Shown: piece after piece, positions 1 through 8,632 of the stretch
How positions within the stretch are numbered: position 1 is the stretch's first letter
Layout of the letters: every line of letters begins with the position of its first letter
Assembly: GCA_017399005.1 (NCBI GenBank)
Contig: JAFQEO010000004.1
Coordinates: 82,902-146,901, forward strand
Source: Peptococcaceae bacterium
GTDB lineage: Bacteria > Bacillota > Peptococcia > Peptococcales > Peptococcaceae
DNA length: 64,000 nucleotides
Reading direction: 5' to 3'
Notes under the pieces: model-generated
Seen by the model: only the letters and a program-made list of their open reading frames with translations
The model's database searches: none
Told to the model about the DNA's origin: nothing
Made by a program: the position numbers and the translations under genes

Positions 1-228
1 TAAACAGGAGGCTTCTGCCAGCGCCACATATTCCGTTACGCCGCTGTTGTAATAGGCCATCAGATATTTGCGAAAGGTCAGCGGCAGATGCTCCTGCTGC
101 TGACGGCAGCTGTGCAGAATCTGTGCAAGCTGGCTTAACTGACGGTTATCCAGCACGGAGCCGTCCTGGCCTTCCTCGTCCTCCAGCTGAAAAGAACCCG
201 ATGTCTGTGTAATTTTATAAAACTCCAT
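1..228 (-). CDS. Unrecognised protein, 3' part cut by window edge
   Basis: An open frame reads leftward from an ATG at 228 and runs off the window with no stop, giving the first 76 residues. It begins MEFYKITQTSGSFQLEDEEG and is rich in Gln, Leu and acidic residues, with no signal peptide or membrane segment. The start overlaps the last 14 nt of the shikimate kinase-like gene, so the two are probably translationally coupled. I do not recognise the family. The good Gln/Leu/Glu codon usage and the overlap are the only arguments that it is real. Confidence 0.6.
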   Translation of the reverse strand, partial: MEFYKITQTSGSFQLEDEEGQDGSVLDNRQLSQLAQILHSCRQQQEHLPLTFRKYLMAYYNSGVTEYVALAEASCL

Positions 229-739
229 GCTGTTCACGCTCCCGGACATCGCAAATCATCTGTACAATCTCATCAAACGGTTTATTCGTTGTATCAATCA
301 CAAGGTCAGCCACTCGCTCCCAGCATTCCGTATCCGCATAAAGCTGCTGCATCCTGCCTTTTTCTTTGCCGAAGCGCAGCAGCGGACGGTTCTGCTTGCG
401 TGCCACTCGCTGCTGAATACTGTCTGCATTGGCTTTCAGGCATATCAGCATTCCCGACCGGCGTATAGCCTCCAGCCGTTCATCATACAGCTCCAGCGTG
501 CCGCCGGTGGCAATCACACAGTTTTCTTTCTGCAACAGCTTGCACAGCACCAGTTCCTCCTCCGACTGAAAGCGGATTTTCCCGCACTTCCAGTACAGCG
601 TCATCAGATCCAGCCCGGTTACTCTGGCCATCTCCTCATCGGTATCATAAAAATCCATATTCAGCTGCTGCGCCAGCCGCCGCCCCACAGAGCTTTTGCC
701 GGTGCCCATAAAACCAACCAGAATTATATTGTTTGTCAT
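215..739 (-). CDS. aroK: Shikimate kinase family protein (atypical)
   Basis: A 174-residue P-loop kinase of the AroK/AroL family, which phosphorylates shikimate at the 3-OH with ATP in chorismate synthesis. The Walker A loop GFMGTGKSS lies at residues 9-17, an Asp pair (D32, D34) sits in the shikimate-binding position and a lid Arg occurs in NRPLL near 117. The ATG at 739 is chosen because GGGAGTGGATAGG precedes it; a longer TTG-initiated frame lacks a ribosome site. Oddities: the usual GGG shikimate-binding loop reads GGT (78-80), and the conserved Phe-Arg of the substrate site appears as Arg55-Phe56. It could therefore be a divergent paralogue rather than the only shikimate kinase. No other aromatic-pathway gene is adjacent. 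Confidence 0.75.
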   Translation of the reverse strand: MTNNIILVGFMGTGKSSVGRRLAQQLNMDFYDTDEEMARVTGLDLMTLYWKCGKIRFQSEEELVLCKLLQKENCVIATGGTLELYDERLEAIRRSGMLICLKANADSIQQRVARKQNRPLLRFGKEKGRMQQLYADTECWERVADLVIDTTNKPFDEIVQMICDVREREQHGVL

Positions 740-823
740 CCTATCCACTCCCAGCCAGATTGTATCCGATACGAAAAACAGACCAGCCCGCAATTACGGG
801 TGATCTGTTTTTGTCATATTGAA

Positions 824-1171
824 TTATGCTTCTCCTCTGGTTGGCACAATGCAGATAAATTCCAGCGGCGCATCACCGGTATTGGTGAAACAGTGCTGTT
901 CATTGGATGGTACATAAGCGCAGGTGCCCGCTTCAATCGGATGGTCCTCCCCGGCAATCATCAGGTTCCCGGTACCGGAAATTACATAGTTAATATGCGG
1001 CCAGTCATGGGCATGTTCCGGAGAACTGCCGCCAGGTTCCACTGTCATAATACGCATAACATGATCTTCCCAGCCCTGTGCAGGTCCTACCGCAACCTGT
1101 TTTACAGTGCCGGTAGCACCGCCCGGTGTCATATCAATTTTCGGCATATCTTTTACATTTCCTACAAACAT
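824..1171 (-). CDS. Small cupin-domain protein
   Basis: A 115-residue single-domain cupin. The metal-binding first cupin motif is visible as PEHAHDWPHINYVISG (about residues 51-66) and the second as a His in EQHCFTNTG near the end. Small cupins of this kind bind a divalent metal and often serve as sugar isomerase-like or sensor proteins; no substrate can be inferred. The ATG at 1171 is preferred because GAGGTG lies six bases upstream; the GTG nine bases earlier is inside that ribosome site. It stands alone between aroK and spo0A with about 80 nt of spacing on each side. Confidence 0.8.
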   Translation of the reverse strand: MFVGNVKDMPKIDMTPGGATGTVKQVAVGPAQGWEDHVMRIMTVEPGGSSPEHAHDWPHINYVISGTGNLMIAGEDHPIEAGTCAYVPSNEQHCFTNTGDAPLEFICIVPTRGEA

Positions 1172-1248
1172 GATTATCACCTCATTTAAATATTTGTTTT
1201 TATTATAACAATATTTCCTGAGAAGATAAACAAAAATCTGTTAATAGA

Positions 1249-2055
1249 TTAATAGTCCAGTCGGATTCTGTCGGACACCATCGCAATAAATTCGGCGTTG
1301 GTCGGTTTTCCCCGTTCAAAATTGATGGTATAGCCGAAATATTCGGTCATCAGGTCCACATTGCCCCGGTCCCATGCCAGTTCAATGGCATGGCGAATGG
1401 CCCGTTCCACGCGGCTCGGCGTTGTATTATATTTTTCGGCAATTTTCGGGTACAGATCTTTTGTGATAGCGGTAAGCAGCTGCTGGTCATTCAAAATCAT
1501 CAGAATGGCATCCCGCAGATACTGATACCCTTTTACATGAGCCGGAACACCCATATCATGCAAAAGCGCTGTCACTTCCACCTCCATTGGTTTCCGTTTG
1601 CGTACAGGATACGACACATGATATGCCGCTGCGGTATCTGCCAGCGCCAGATTGCCGTTCATGCCGCCGCACTCCATAACCATCGAAGGATACAGAACGC
1701 CCACATCTTTTACACGCTCATAGATTCCCTCCAGGTCAAAGGGTTTTATTAAATAATCAACGGCGCCTTTCATCATAGCACGCTGAATCATGCTCTCATT
1801 CAGATAGGCGGTCAGCATAACTACTTTCGGGCGTAATGGCATAGCCTGTATACGGTCCAGAACGCCAAGCCCGTCCAGACGGGGCATAATCATATCCAGC
1901 AGCACAACATCGGGCCGGTTCTGTTCTATCAGTTCCAGACAGGTCCAGCCGTCTGCTGCAATGCCAACAAGCTCTACATCGTTTTTCTCTCTGAAAAAAT
2001 TCTCCAGTACACAGGTAAAGTGCTGGTTGTCGTCGGCCAGTAAAACTTTTAACAT
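1249..2055 (-). CDS. spo0A: Spo0A, master regulator of sporulation
   Basis: A 268-residue response regulator. The receiver domain (1-120) has the acidic pocket D8-D9, phospho-acceptor D54 in VVLLDMIMP and the conserved Lys in DYLIKPFD. The C-terminal half (about 150-268) is the Spo0A DNA-binding domain, with the helix stretch IAEKYNTTPSRVERAIRHAI and the ending typical of the family. Phosphorylated Spo0A binds 0A boxes and turns on sporulation genes. GAGGAGAG precedes the ATG. It is monocistronic here; spoIVB, its usual upstream neighbour, is absent from this side. Presence of Spo0A places the organism in a spore-forming or formerly spore-forming lineage. Confidence 0.96.
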   Translation of the reverse strand: MLKVLLADDNQHFTCVLENFFREKNDVELVGIAADGWTCLELIEQNRPDVVLLDMIMPRLDGLGVLDRIQAMPLRPKVVMLTAYLNESMIQRAMMKGAVDYLIKPFDLEGIYERVKDVGVLYPSMVMECGGMNGNLALADTAAAYHVSYPVRKRKPMEVEVTALLHDMGVPAHVKGYQYLRDAILMILNDQQLLTAITKDLYPKIAEKYNTTPSRVERAIRHAIELAWDRGNVDLMTEYFGYTINFERGKPTNAEFIAMVSDRIRLDY

Positions 2056-2079
2056 ATCATCGCTCTCCTCATTTGTTTC

Positions 2080-2138
2080 CAGTCGAAATCATTATTGGAA
2101 ATTAAATTTAATTACTGGTAATGTTTTCCTTGTCGATA
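2080..2138. promoter_or_regulatory. Two weak 0A-box-like sites upstream of spo0A
   Basis: AGTCGAA (about 2081) and TGTCGAT (about 2131) each differ by one base from the 0A-box core TGTCGAA and lie within 90 nt upstream of spo0A. Spo0A autoregulation through such boxes is known in Bacillus. Heptamers with one mismatch are common by chance, so this is only suggestive. Confidence 0.25.
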
Positions 2139-2267
2139 TATTACCTGATTTTTACAGGAAATGCAAGAACTTTTTTCCTAAAATTCACAATTATTTTCCA
2201 ACAGCTGTAAATTTAGAGAGAGGATGAAGGATATTGTCGGCAGCAAAACGAAATAAGGATGTAGCCG

Positions 2268-3050
2268 TCAGTAAATTACAAACGGCAGCGGGATACTGAT
2301 ACCTACCGCCCGGTTTACCCCCCACAGCGTCAGCTGCTGCGGACGAACCCACGCCCCGGTATTGCCTACCTGATTCCAGACATATTCGGCCATTTCCGCC
2401 TGTCCCGGGGCAATTACCACCTCACGGGGAAGCGTGGTATCCACAATATTGTCAGAAAAACGGTATACTTCACGCCCGCTGGCATCGGAAATATAAAAAT
2501 CAAACAGTTCTTCCGACGGGTATCTCAGCACAATGGTGTCGTCTGAGATGTTCCGCTTGCGGAATGTGATACGAACCGCCTCGCCCTGGGTGTATCGGGC
2601 TTTGTTTGTTGTCAGAATATAACGGAAATCGCCGATTTCCTCCCAGGTATAGTTAAAACCATTCAGTTCAGGCTCGGTTCCGGGCGGATTGTAAACCGGT
2701 GTATCCGGGAAACTTGGTAATGTCTGCGGTGTATCGCCATCGCCCGGATAAGCCGGAATATCCGGAAAACTCGGCAAGGTTTGCGGTGTATCTGCCGGCG
2801 GAAAATACTGGTCAGGCAGACAGGTTACCCCGAGCGCACGCCATGTGGCATCGTCTACATTGCCGGTGCGGGACAGATTATTATTGCGCTGAAATGCCAG
2901 CACTGCATTTCTGGTCTGACTGCCGTACACACCGTCCACACGCACCGCATACCGGCGCTGGCGCAGCAGGTTCTGTACAAACGCCACAGCGGAGCCGCGG
3001 TTTCCCGGTTTCAGTACCGGGCATTTTCCAGAACAGTTACAATTGGTCAT
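2268..3050 (-). CDS. Peptidoglycan-binding plus BsuPI-like domain protein
   Basis: A 260-residue protein. Residues 1-15 form a Cys-rich head (CNCSGKC). Residues 20-75 are a peptidoglycan-binding_1 repeat (GNRGSAVAFVQNLLRQ ... DGVYGSQTRNAVLAFQ). A Pro-rich linker follows with the 11-residue unit DTPQTLPSFPD in two copies. The last ~110 residues resemble the BsuPI intracellular proteinase inhibitor domain (F/Y-rich, FDFYISDASGREVYRFS). The ATG at 3050 follows AAAGGGGGT. There is no signal peptide or membrane segment, which is odd for a wall-binding domain; release at mother-cell lysis or a spore location is possible. It lies next to spo0A and is oriented the same way but separated by about 210 nt. 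Confidence 0.75.
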   Translation of the reverse strand: MTNCNCSGKCPVLKPGNRGSAVAFVQNLLRQRRYAVRVDGVYGSQTRNAVLAFQRNNNLSRTGNVDDATWRALGVTCLPDQYFPPADTPQTLPSFPDIPAYPGDGDTPQTLPSFPDTPVYNPPGTEPELNGFNYTWEEIGDFRYILTTNKARYTQGEAVRITFRKRNISDDTIVLRYPSEELFDFYISDASGREVYRFSDNIVDTTLPREVVIAPGQAEMAEYVWNQVGNTGAWVRPQQLTLWGVNRAVGISIPLPFVIY

Positions 3051-3121
3051 ACAGATGACCCCCTTTCTGTTTTCTCTGTAGTATATGTCAGGACGACTAC
3101 TTGTTGACACAAAATCTTTCA

Positions 3122-3148
3122 TTGACTAACACTGCAGAATAGTATAAA
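3122..3148 (+). promoter_or_regulatory. Candidate promoter for the UPF0182 gene
   Basis: TTGACT (3122-3127) and TATAAA (3143-3148) are 15 nt apart, slightly short for a sigma-A promoter. A second TTGACA lies at 3104. The gene's ribosome site starts 25 nt downstream. Confidence 0.35.
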
Positions 3149-3188
3149 TTTATACATAAGAATGATGTAAATTAAGGAGGAGATTTTT

Positions 3189-6029
3189 TTGAAAAACCTA
3201 CTGGCTAAACTAGGCAAATTTGGCATTCTGATTGCTGTGCTGGTTGTGCTGGTTCTCTGCTCGCCGCAGATTGCCCATTTCGCCACCGATTATCTCTGGT
3301 TCGACGAAGTCGGCTACCAGTCCGTATTCCTCACCTTCACCTTTGCCAAATTCGCTGTCGGGTTTGTGGTATTTCTGCTGGTATTCCTGCTGTCTTACCT
3401 GACCCTGCACTTCACAACAAAATATGAACCAACCGTTCAGGTGGAAGACGACACCGTTGTGAATGTGCCGAATAAAAAAGGCGGAAAACGAATTCTGGCT
3501 CTGCTGCCGTCGCTGGTACTGGGCCTGATGGCCGGTTATCTGGCCGCAACTGTGCTCTGGCAGGACATTCTGCTGTTCCTGCAGCAGACAAAAGCCGGTG
3601 TTGTGGACCCTGTATTCGGCCGTGATATCAGTTTTTATTTCTTCAGCCTGTCGCTGTTTGAAACCGTGTACGCACTGGCCTTCCTGTTCCTGGCCGTGAT
3701 TTTCCTGTTTAACCTGCTGATGACACTCTATCTGCAGGGCTTCAGCAAACACTCGTTTAAACTGATGGGCAAACGCATTATTTATTTTGCCGTTGCTTTT
3801 GTACTGCTGCTGATTTTCGGCTTCCAGCTGCAGGCGGCAAATCTGCTGTATGCAGCGGACGGTGCCGTATTCGGTGCCGGTTACACCGACCTGCATGTTA
3901 CTCTGCCGATGTACCATATTGCCTCTGCAGCCTGTGTATTGACAGCCGTATGCCTGCTGGTGGCAATGAAGAAGAAAAGCGCAAAAATCGCAGCCATCGG
4001 TCCGATTGTGCTGGCAGCTGTTTTAGTAATCGGCGGTTTAGCAGCCACCGGTGTACAGAACTTTATTGTACAGCCGGCTGAAATTGCAAAAGAACAGCCA
4101 TACATCACCAACAATATTGAAATGACCAACAAAGCCTACGGGCTGGAAAATATCAAAGAGGTAGAGTTCAGCGGCAGCGGTACTCTGACTGCCACCGATT
4201 TACAGGAAGAGATGGACACCATCAAAAATATCCGTTTAATCGACTACCGCCCTACCAGCACCGTATTCAACCAGCTGCAGAGTATGCGCCTGTACTACAA
4301 ATTTGTAGACGTTGACATCGACCGTTACGATATTAACGGCAGTCAGCAGCAGGTGTACCTGTCGGCCCGCGAACTGGACCAGAGCAGCCTGGATGACAGC
4401 GCACAGACCTGGGTAAACAAATATCTGAAATACACACACGGCTACGGTGCCGTTGTATCTCCGGTAAACCAGGTAACCAGCCAGGGCCAGCCGGAAATGT
4501 GGGTGGAAAATATTCCTCCGGTCAGTGAAATTCCAGAGCTGGAAATCACCCGTCCGGAAATCTATTACGGCCAGCTGACCAACGATTATGTTATTGTAAA
4601 CACCAAAGAACCGGAATTTGACTATCCGGTGGGCGACAGCAATGCCCAGTCCCAGTACGAGGGCGATGCCGGTATCCCGATGAACTTTTTGAATAAAACA
4701 CTGTTCTCTCTGGACCGCGCCAACTACAAAATTCTGTTCTCCAACCTGATTACCGGCGACAGCAAAATTCTGCTGAACCGTAATATTCTGGATCGTGTAG
4801 AAAAAATCGCTCCGTTCCTGACCTTTGACACCGACCCTTATCTGGTGGTGCACGAAGGCGGCCTGGTATGGGTGATTGATGCCTACACCGCCACCGACAA
4901 ATATCCGTATGCGGCAAAAGTAACCAACCGGGAATCCATTTTCCATGGTCAGAACTATATCCGCAACTCGGTAAAAGTAACCGTGAACGCTTACAACGGC
5001 GACACCAATTTCTATATCGTAGATGAAACCGACCCGCTGGTACAGAGTTATGCAAAAGTGTTCCCTGGCCTGTTCAAAACAATGAATGAAATGCCGGAAA
5101 ACCTGCAGAAGCATCTGAAATACTCCACTACCCTGTTTGAAGTACAGACTGAGATTTATCAGCAGTATCACATGAAAAATCCGACTGTTTTCTACAACAA
5201 GGAAGACGTATGGAGTATCGCCAACGAGATTTACGGCAGCGACACCCAGCAGATGGAACCGTACTATGTAAACATGCGCCTGCCTGGCTCTGATGAACTG
5301 GAATATCTGCTGATGCGTCCGTTCACTCCAACCCAGAAGCAGAACATGGTTGCATGGCTGGCTGCCCGCAACGACGACAGCCATTACGGTGAACTGGTAC
5401 TGTTCAAATTCCCGAAACAGACCACCATCTACGGCCCGATGCAAGTAGAAGCCCGTATCAGCAACGACTCGGAGATTTCCCAGAACCTGAACCTGTGGGA
5501 TCAGCAGGGGTCGTCGGTAATCCGCAGCAACCTGCTGGTGGTACCGATTAAAGACTCCATTCTGTATATTGAGCCAATCTATCTGACCATGAACAGTGAA
5601 AACAGTCTGCCGGAAGTGGTGCGTATCATCGTATCCTACAAAGACCAGATTGTCATGGAAAAAACGCTGGATGATGCATTAAGTAAACTGTTCGGCACCG
5701 ACTTCCGCACCGAAGGCGTAACCGAATCCCGGCCGGATGACGAAACCGATTCGCCGTCCTCCAGCACCATCATGACCTACGATGAAGTGGTAGAACAGAT
5801 TAAGGCCGCTTACCAGAATGCGAAAACATCGGCACAGAACGGCAACTGGGCAGATTACGGCCGCTATCTGGATCAGCTGGAACAGGCAATCAGCCAGCTG
5901 GACAAAGCAGGCAGCAGCTCTTCTGATAACACAGATAACAACACCGATACCAATGCTGATGCCGACATTCAGAACAGCACAGAAAGCGCTACCGCAGAGG
6001 GATCCGCCGATGCTGACATGACCGTGTAG
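3189..6029 (+). CDS. UPF0182 family large membrane protein
   Basis: A 946-residue protein of the UPF0182 (COG1615) family, function unknown. The N-terminal third has about seven membrane spans (roughly 12-32, 46-70, 104-124, 152-180, 196-214, 243-262, 270-290). It then has a large domain of about 550 residues predicted outside the membrane, containing the family's NDYVIVNTKEPEFDYP-like stretch near 460-475. The tail after 850 is Ser/Asp/Asn-rich and low complexity. It starts at TTG, decided by AAGGAGGAG immediately upstream; no ATG in frame has a comparable site. The gene is monocistronic and ends at a strong hairpin shared with the convergent regulator gene. Confidence 0.9.
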   Translation: MKNLLAKLGKFGILIAVLVVLVLCSPQIAHFATDYLWFDEVGYQSVFLTFTFAKFAVGFVVFLLVFLLSYLTLHFTTKYEPTVQVEDDTVVNVPNKKGGKRILALLPSLVLGLMAGYLAATVLWQDILLFLQQTKAGVVDPVFGRDISFYFFSLSLFETVYALAFLFLAVIFLFNLLMTLYLQGFSKHSFKLMGKRIIYFAVAFVLLLIFGFQLQAANLLYAADGAVFGAGYTDLHVTLPMYHIASAACVLTAVCLLVAMKKKSAKIAAIGPIVLAAVLVIGGLAATGVQNFIVQPAEIAKEQPYITNNIEMTNKAYGLENIKEVEFSGSGTLTATDLQEEMDTIKNIRLIDYRPTSTVFNQLQSMRLYYKFVDVDIDRYDINGSQQQVYLSARELDQSSLDDSAQTWVNKYLKYTHGYGAVVSPVNQVTSQGQPEMWVENIPPVSEIPELEITRPEIYYGQLTNDYVIVNTKEPEFDYPVGDSNAQSQYEGDAGIPMNFLNKTLFSLDRANYKILFSNLITGDSKILLNRNILDRVEKIAPFLTFDTDPYLVVHEGGLVWVIDAYTATDKYPYAAKVTNRESIFHGQNYIRNSVKVTVNAYNGDTNFYIVDETDPLVQSYAKVFPGLFKTMNEMPENLQKHLKYSTTLFEVQTEIYQQYHMKNPTVFYNKEDVWSIANEIYGSDTQQMEPYYVNMRLPGSDELEYLLMRPFTPTQKQNMVAWLAARNDDSHYGELVLFKFPKQTTIYGPMQVEARISNDSEISQNLNLWDQQGSSVIRSNLLVVPIKDSILYIEPIYLTMNSENSLPEVVRIIVSYKDQIVMEKTLDDALSKLFGTDFRTEGVTESRPDDETDSPSSSTIMTYDEVVEQIKAAYQNAKTSAQNGNWADYGRYLDQLEQAISQLDKAGSSSSDNTDNNTDTNADADIQNSTESATAEGSADADMTV

Positions 6030-6081
6030 CAAAATCGAATATACGATACAAATGACACAAACAATACAAACGGTACAAAAT

Positions 6082-6122
6082 AAAAAAACTGTATGCAGAG
6101 CCTTTCTGCATACAGTTTTTTT
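6082..6122. terminator. Bidirectional terminator between UPF0182 and XRE genes
   Basis: AAACTGTATGCAG (6086-6098) pairs perfectly with CTGCATACAGTTT (6106-6118) across a 7-nt loop. Runs of A on the left and T on the right allow termination in both directions between the convergent genes. Confidence 0.9.
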
Positions 6123-6137
6123 GTTGTCTGCATGTAT

Positions 6138-6371
6138 TCAGCTGACCGCCGGTTCCATACTGCCATCATCCGACAATAACGCCGACTGGCTCAACCCCGT
6201 TGCACGAGCCAGCTTATCCAGGGTTTCCAGCGATGGATGCACCTCACCCCGCTCAATTTTACCATAACCTCTTGTACTCAGCTCCGCTCTTGCCGCCAGT
6301 TCCTCCTGTGAAATGCGATGGTCCTGCCGATATTTTTTCAGATTTTCCGATAAGATTTTTTTAGAATGCAT
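6138..6371 (-). CDS. XRE-family helix-turn-helix regulator
   Basis: A 77-residue protein made almost entirely of a Cro/CI-type HTH domain: RISQEELAARAELS (helix 2 and turn) followed by TRGYGKIERGEVHPSLETLDKLARATG (recognition helix and helix 4). It should bind DNA as a dimer; no sensor domain is present, so it may respond by partner binding or simply act as an autorepressor. The ATG at 6371 follows GGAGG by nine bases; the earlier TTG lies inside the ribosome site. It is isolated, divergent from nothing, and followed by the shared hairpin. Target unknown. Confidence 0.85.
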   Translation of the reverse strand: MHSKKILSENLKKYRQDHRISQEELAARAELSTRGYGKIERGEVHPSLETLDKLARATGLSQSALLSDDGSMEPAVS

Positions 6372-6533
6372 GTGAATCAACCTCCAGAATCATTGTATAA
6401 TTTCTGGTATTTATATACTAGGTACCATAATTCAGGAATTTTAGTTATTTTTTTAATTTTCTATAAATTATTATCTATTTTATAAAAAGATGATAATAAT
6501 CAGCACTTCCTGCCGCCCTCTGTTCGAAACGGC

Positions 6534-6570
6534 ATAAAAAATAGAGATGCACAAATTTGTACATCTCTAT
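6534..6570 (-). terminator. tyrS terminator
   Basis: ATAGAGATGCACAAA (6541-6555) pairs with the following 15 nt with one mismatch, and on the minus strand the stem is followed by six T. It lies 38 nt beyond the tyrS stop. Confidence 0.85.
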
Positions 6571-6607
6571 CAAAATATAATCAAAACATTAATATTTTAT
6601 TTTTCGA

Positions 6608-7846
6608 TTATTCAACAACCACACGGCGGAAGTTTTTCTTACCGCGTTTTACAACCAGACCGTCACCGGCAAACTGTTCCAGTGCAAATGTCTGTTTGAT
6701 ATCCGCAACTTTTTCACCTTCTACGGTTACACCGCCCTGTTCTACTGCGCGACGGCCATCGGATTTCGAAGTTACCAGGCCTGCTTTGTGTACCAGGGTT
6801 ACCACATCGATAACGCCATCGGTAAAGTCAGCAGCGGTCAGGGTTTCGGTTGGCATGTCAGCAGCAGCGCCGCCGGAAAACAGTGCGCGGGCACTTTCCT
6901 GTGCTCTTGCAGCTTCTTCTTCGCCGTGAACCAGTTTGGTTAATTCATATGCCAGGATTTCTTTTGCCTGGTTCAGCTGGCTGCCTTCCCAGCTTTCCAT
7001 TTCCTCAATCTGAGAGAGCGGCAGGAATGTCAGCATGCGCAGGCATTTGAGAACATCCGCATCATCCACATTGCGCCAGTACTGATAGAAATCGAACGGG
7101 CTTGTTTTATCAGGGTCCAGCCATACAGCGCCGGAAGCGGTTTTACCCATTTTTTTGCCTTCCGAGTTTAACAGCAGTGTGATAGTCATGGCATGAGCGT
7201 CTTTGCCCAGTTTACGGCGAATCAGCTCGGTACCGCCCAGCATGTTGCTCCACTGGTCGTTGCCGCCAAACTGCATATTGCAGCCGTATTTCTGGAACAT
7301 GTAATAGAAGTCGTAGCTCTGCATAATCATATAGTTGAATTCCAGGAAGCTCAGACCTTTTTCCATACGCTGTTTGTAACATTCTGCACGCAGCATGTTG
7401 TTTACAGAGAAGCATGCGCCTACTTCACGCAGCAGTTCAATGTAGTTCAGCGGTTTGAGCCATTCAGAGTTGCGCAGCATCAGGGCTTTGCCGTCGGAGA
7501 AATCGATAAATTTCTCCATCTGTTTTTTGAAGCATTCAGCATTGTGCTGGATGGTTTCCTCGGTCAGCATCTGACGCATATCGGTACGGCCGGAAGGGTC
7601 GCCAATCATGGTGGTGCCGTCGCCAATCAGAGCGATTGGTTTGTTGCCTGCCATCTGCAGGCGTTTCATCAGGCACAGAGCCATAAAATGGCCTACATGC
7701 AGAGAATCGGCAGTACAGTCAAAGCCGATATAGAACGTAGCTTTCCCGTTGTTTACCATTTCACGAATCTGTTCTTCATCGGTTACCTGCGCGATTAACC
7801 CGCGGGCAACCAGTTCATCATAAATTGTCATGTTTGGTTCAGTCAT
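6608..7846 (-). CDS. tyrS: Tyrosyl-tRNA synthetase
   Basis: A 412-residue class Ic synthetase that charges tRNA-Tyr. The Rossmann domain holds the HIGH-type motif HVGH (residues 50-53) after GFDCTADSL. The KMSKS-type loop reads KKMGKT near 237, in SEGKKMGKTASGAV. An S4 RNA-binding domain forms the C-terminus (VVTLVHKAGLVTSKSDGRRAVEQGGV). Length is normal for a bacterial TyrRS. The start follows AAAGGAGC. The 205 nt between it and the divergent mscL leave little room for a T-box leader and I see no T-box core there, so regulation by tRNA is not supported. Confidence 0.97.
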   Translation of the reverse strand: MTEPNMTIYDELVARGLIAQVTDEEQIREMVNNGKATFYIGFDCTADSLHVGHFMALCLMKRLQMAGNKPIALIGDGTTMIGDPSGRTDMRQMLTEETIQHNAECFKKQMEKFIDFSDGKALMLRNSEWLKPLNYIELLREVGACFSVNNMLRAECYKQRMEKGLSFLEFNYMIMQSYDFYYMFQKYGCNMQFGGNDQWSNMLGGTELIRRKLGKDAHAMTITLLLNSEGKKMGKTASGAVWLDPDKTSPFDFYQYWRNVDDADVLKCLRMLTFLPLSQIEEMESWEGSQLNQAKEILAYELTKLVHGEEEAARAQESARALFSGGAAADMPTETLTAADFTDGVIDVVTLVHKAGLVTSKSDGRRAVEQGGVTVEGEKVADIKQTFALEQFAGDGLVVKRGKKNFRRVVVE

Positions 7847-8006
7847 GATGATTGCTCCTTTACTTTGTTTGATTCCATATAAATCCTGCCCGATAGCGGC
7901 CAGGAGACTATTCTAAGCCTTATCTAACATCTTATGTTATCATATCGAATCCTTAAAGTAAAGTGATAAAAATATCGGAATTATGCCTTGTTTTCTGCCC
8001 GCAGAT

Positions 8007-8034
8007 TTGTTACACTGAACAACAGAAATACAAT
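8007..8034 (+). promoter_or_regulatory. mscL promoter
   Basis: TTGTTA (8007-8012), a 16-nt spacer and TACAAT (8029-8034), directly upstream of the AGGAGG site of mscL. Confidence 0.6.
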
Positions 8035-8051
8035 ACAGGAGGAATCATCCT

Positions 8052-8474
8052 ATGTGGAAAGAATTTAAAGAGTTTGCCTTCAAAGGCAATGTGCTGGATA
8101 TGTCCATCGGGGTTATCATCGGTGGCGCATTTGGTAAAATTGTAACCTCTCTGGTAAATGACATCATTATGCCGTTCTTTGGCTTTATCACAGCAGGCAC
8201 CGACTTCACCAGCCTGAAACTGGTACTGAGCCCGGCTGTATTAGACGCTGCCGGTGAAGTTCTCAAACCGGAAGCTGCTATCATGTACGGCAACTTTATT
8301 CAGAATATTTTCGACTTTTTCATCGTTGCATTCTGTATCTTCTTCTTTGTACAGCAAATCAGCAAACGGAGAAAGAAAAACGAAGAACCGGCTCCGGAAC
8401 CAGCACCAGCCGGCCCAACCACAGAAGAATTACTGGCTGAAATTCGTGATTTACTGAAACAGCAGAACAACTAA
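8052..8474 (+). CDS. mscL: Large-conductance mechanosensitive channel MscL
   Basis: A 140-residue MscL, the homopentameric membrane channel that opens under tension to release solutes during osmotic downshock. The N-terminal amphipathic helix and TM1 are typical ([28 protein letters not shown], residues 4-31 region), followed by a variable extracellular loop (about 47-75) and TM2 ([19 protein letters not shown]). The tail is Pro/Glu-rich then helical ([16 protein letters not shown]), as in the family. It is a single-gene unit with its own promoter and terminator. Confidence 0.97.
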   Translation: MWKEFKEFAFKGNVLDMSIGVIIGGAFGKIVTSLVNDIIMPFFGFITAGTDFTSLKLVLSPAVLDAAGEVLKPEAAIMYGNFIQNIFDFFIVAFCIFFFVQQISKRRKKNEEPAPEPAPAGPTTEELLAEIRDLLKQQNN

Positions 8475-8481
8475 AACTACC

Positions 8482-8508
8482 GGCTGTCCGATTATGGACA
8501 GCCTTTTT
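8482..8508 (+). terminator. mscL terminator
   Basis: GGCTGTCC (8482-8489) pairs with GGACAGCC (8496-8503), followed by five T. Confidence 0.9.
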
Positions 8509-8549
8509 CATTACCGCAATAATGTTTACAGAAACAAAAATGTGCGTAC

Positions 8550-8576
8550 TTGTTTTTTTTTCCCGTATGTTATACT
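8550..8576 (+). promoter_or_regulatory. Candidate promoter of the LUD-HxlR operon
   Basis: TTGTTT (8550) and a good -10, TATACT (8571-8576), with a 15-nt spacer, 57 nt upstream of the LUD gene. Confidence 0.45.
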
Positions 8577-8632
8577 AACGGCAAAAGCTAGCTTATATTC
8601 CAGTTGCACTGTATGTTAACGAGAATGGAGCG

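Noticed and set aside
227..1189. Long plus-strand open frame opposite the aroK and cupin genes
   Set aside because: It is His/Gln/Ser-rich in the way reverse-strand shadows of real genes are, has no ribosome site, and covers two genes with clear motifs on the other strand.
4236..5444. 402-codon minus-strand frame inside the UPF0182 gene
   Set aside because: Composition and lack of ribosome site mark it as a shadow of the plus-strand gene, which has family motifs.
7847..8051. T-box riboswitch for tyrS
   Set aside because: The divergent spacer is only 205 nt, shared with the mscL promoter, and no T-box core or specifier stem was seen.
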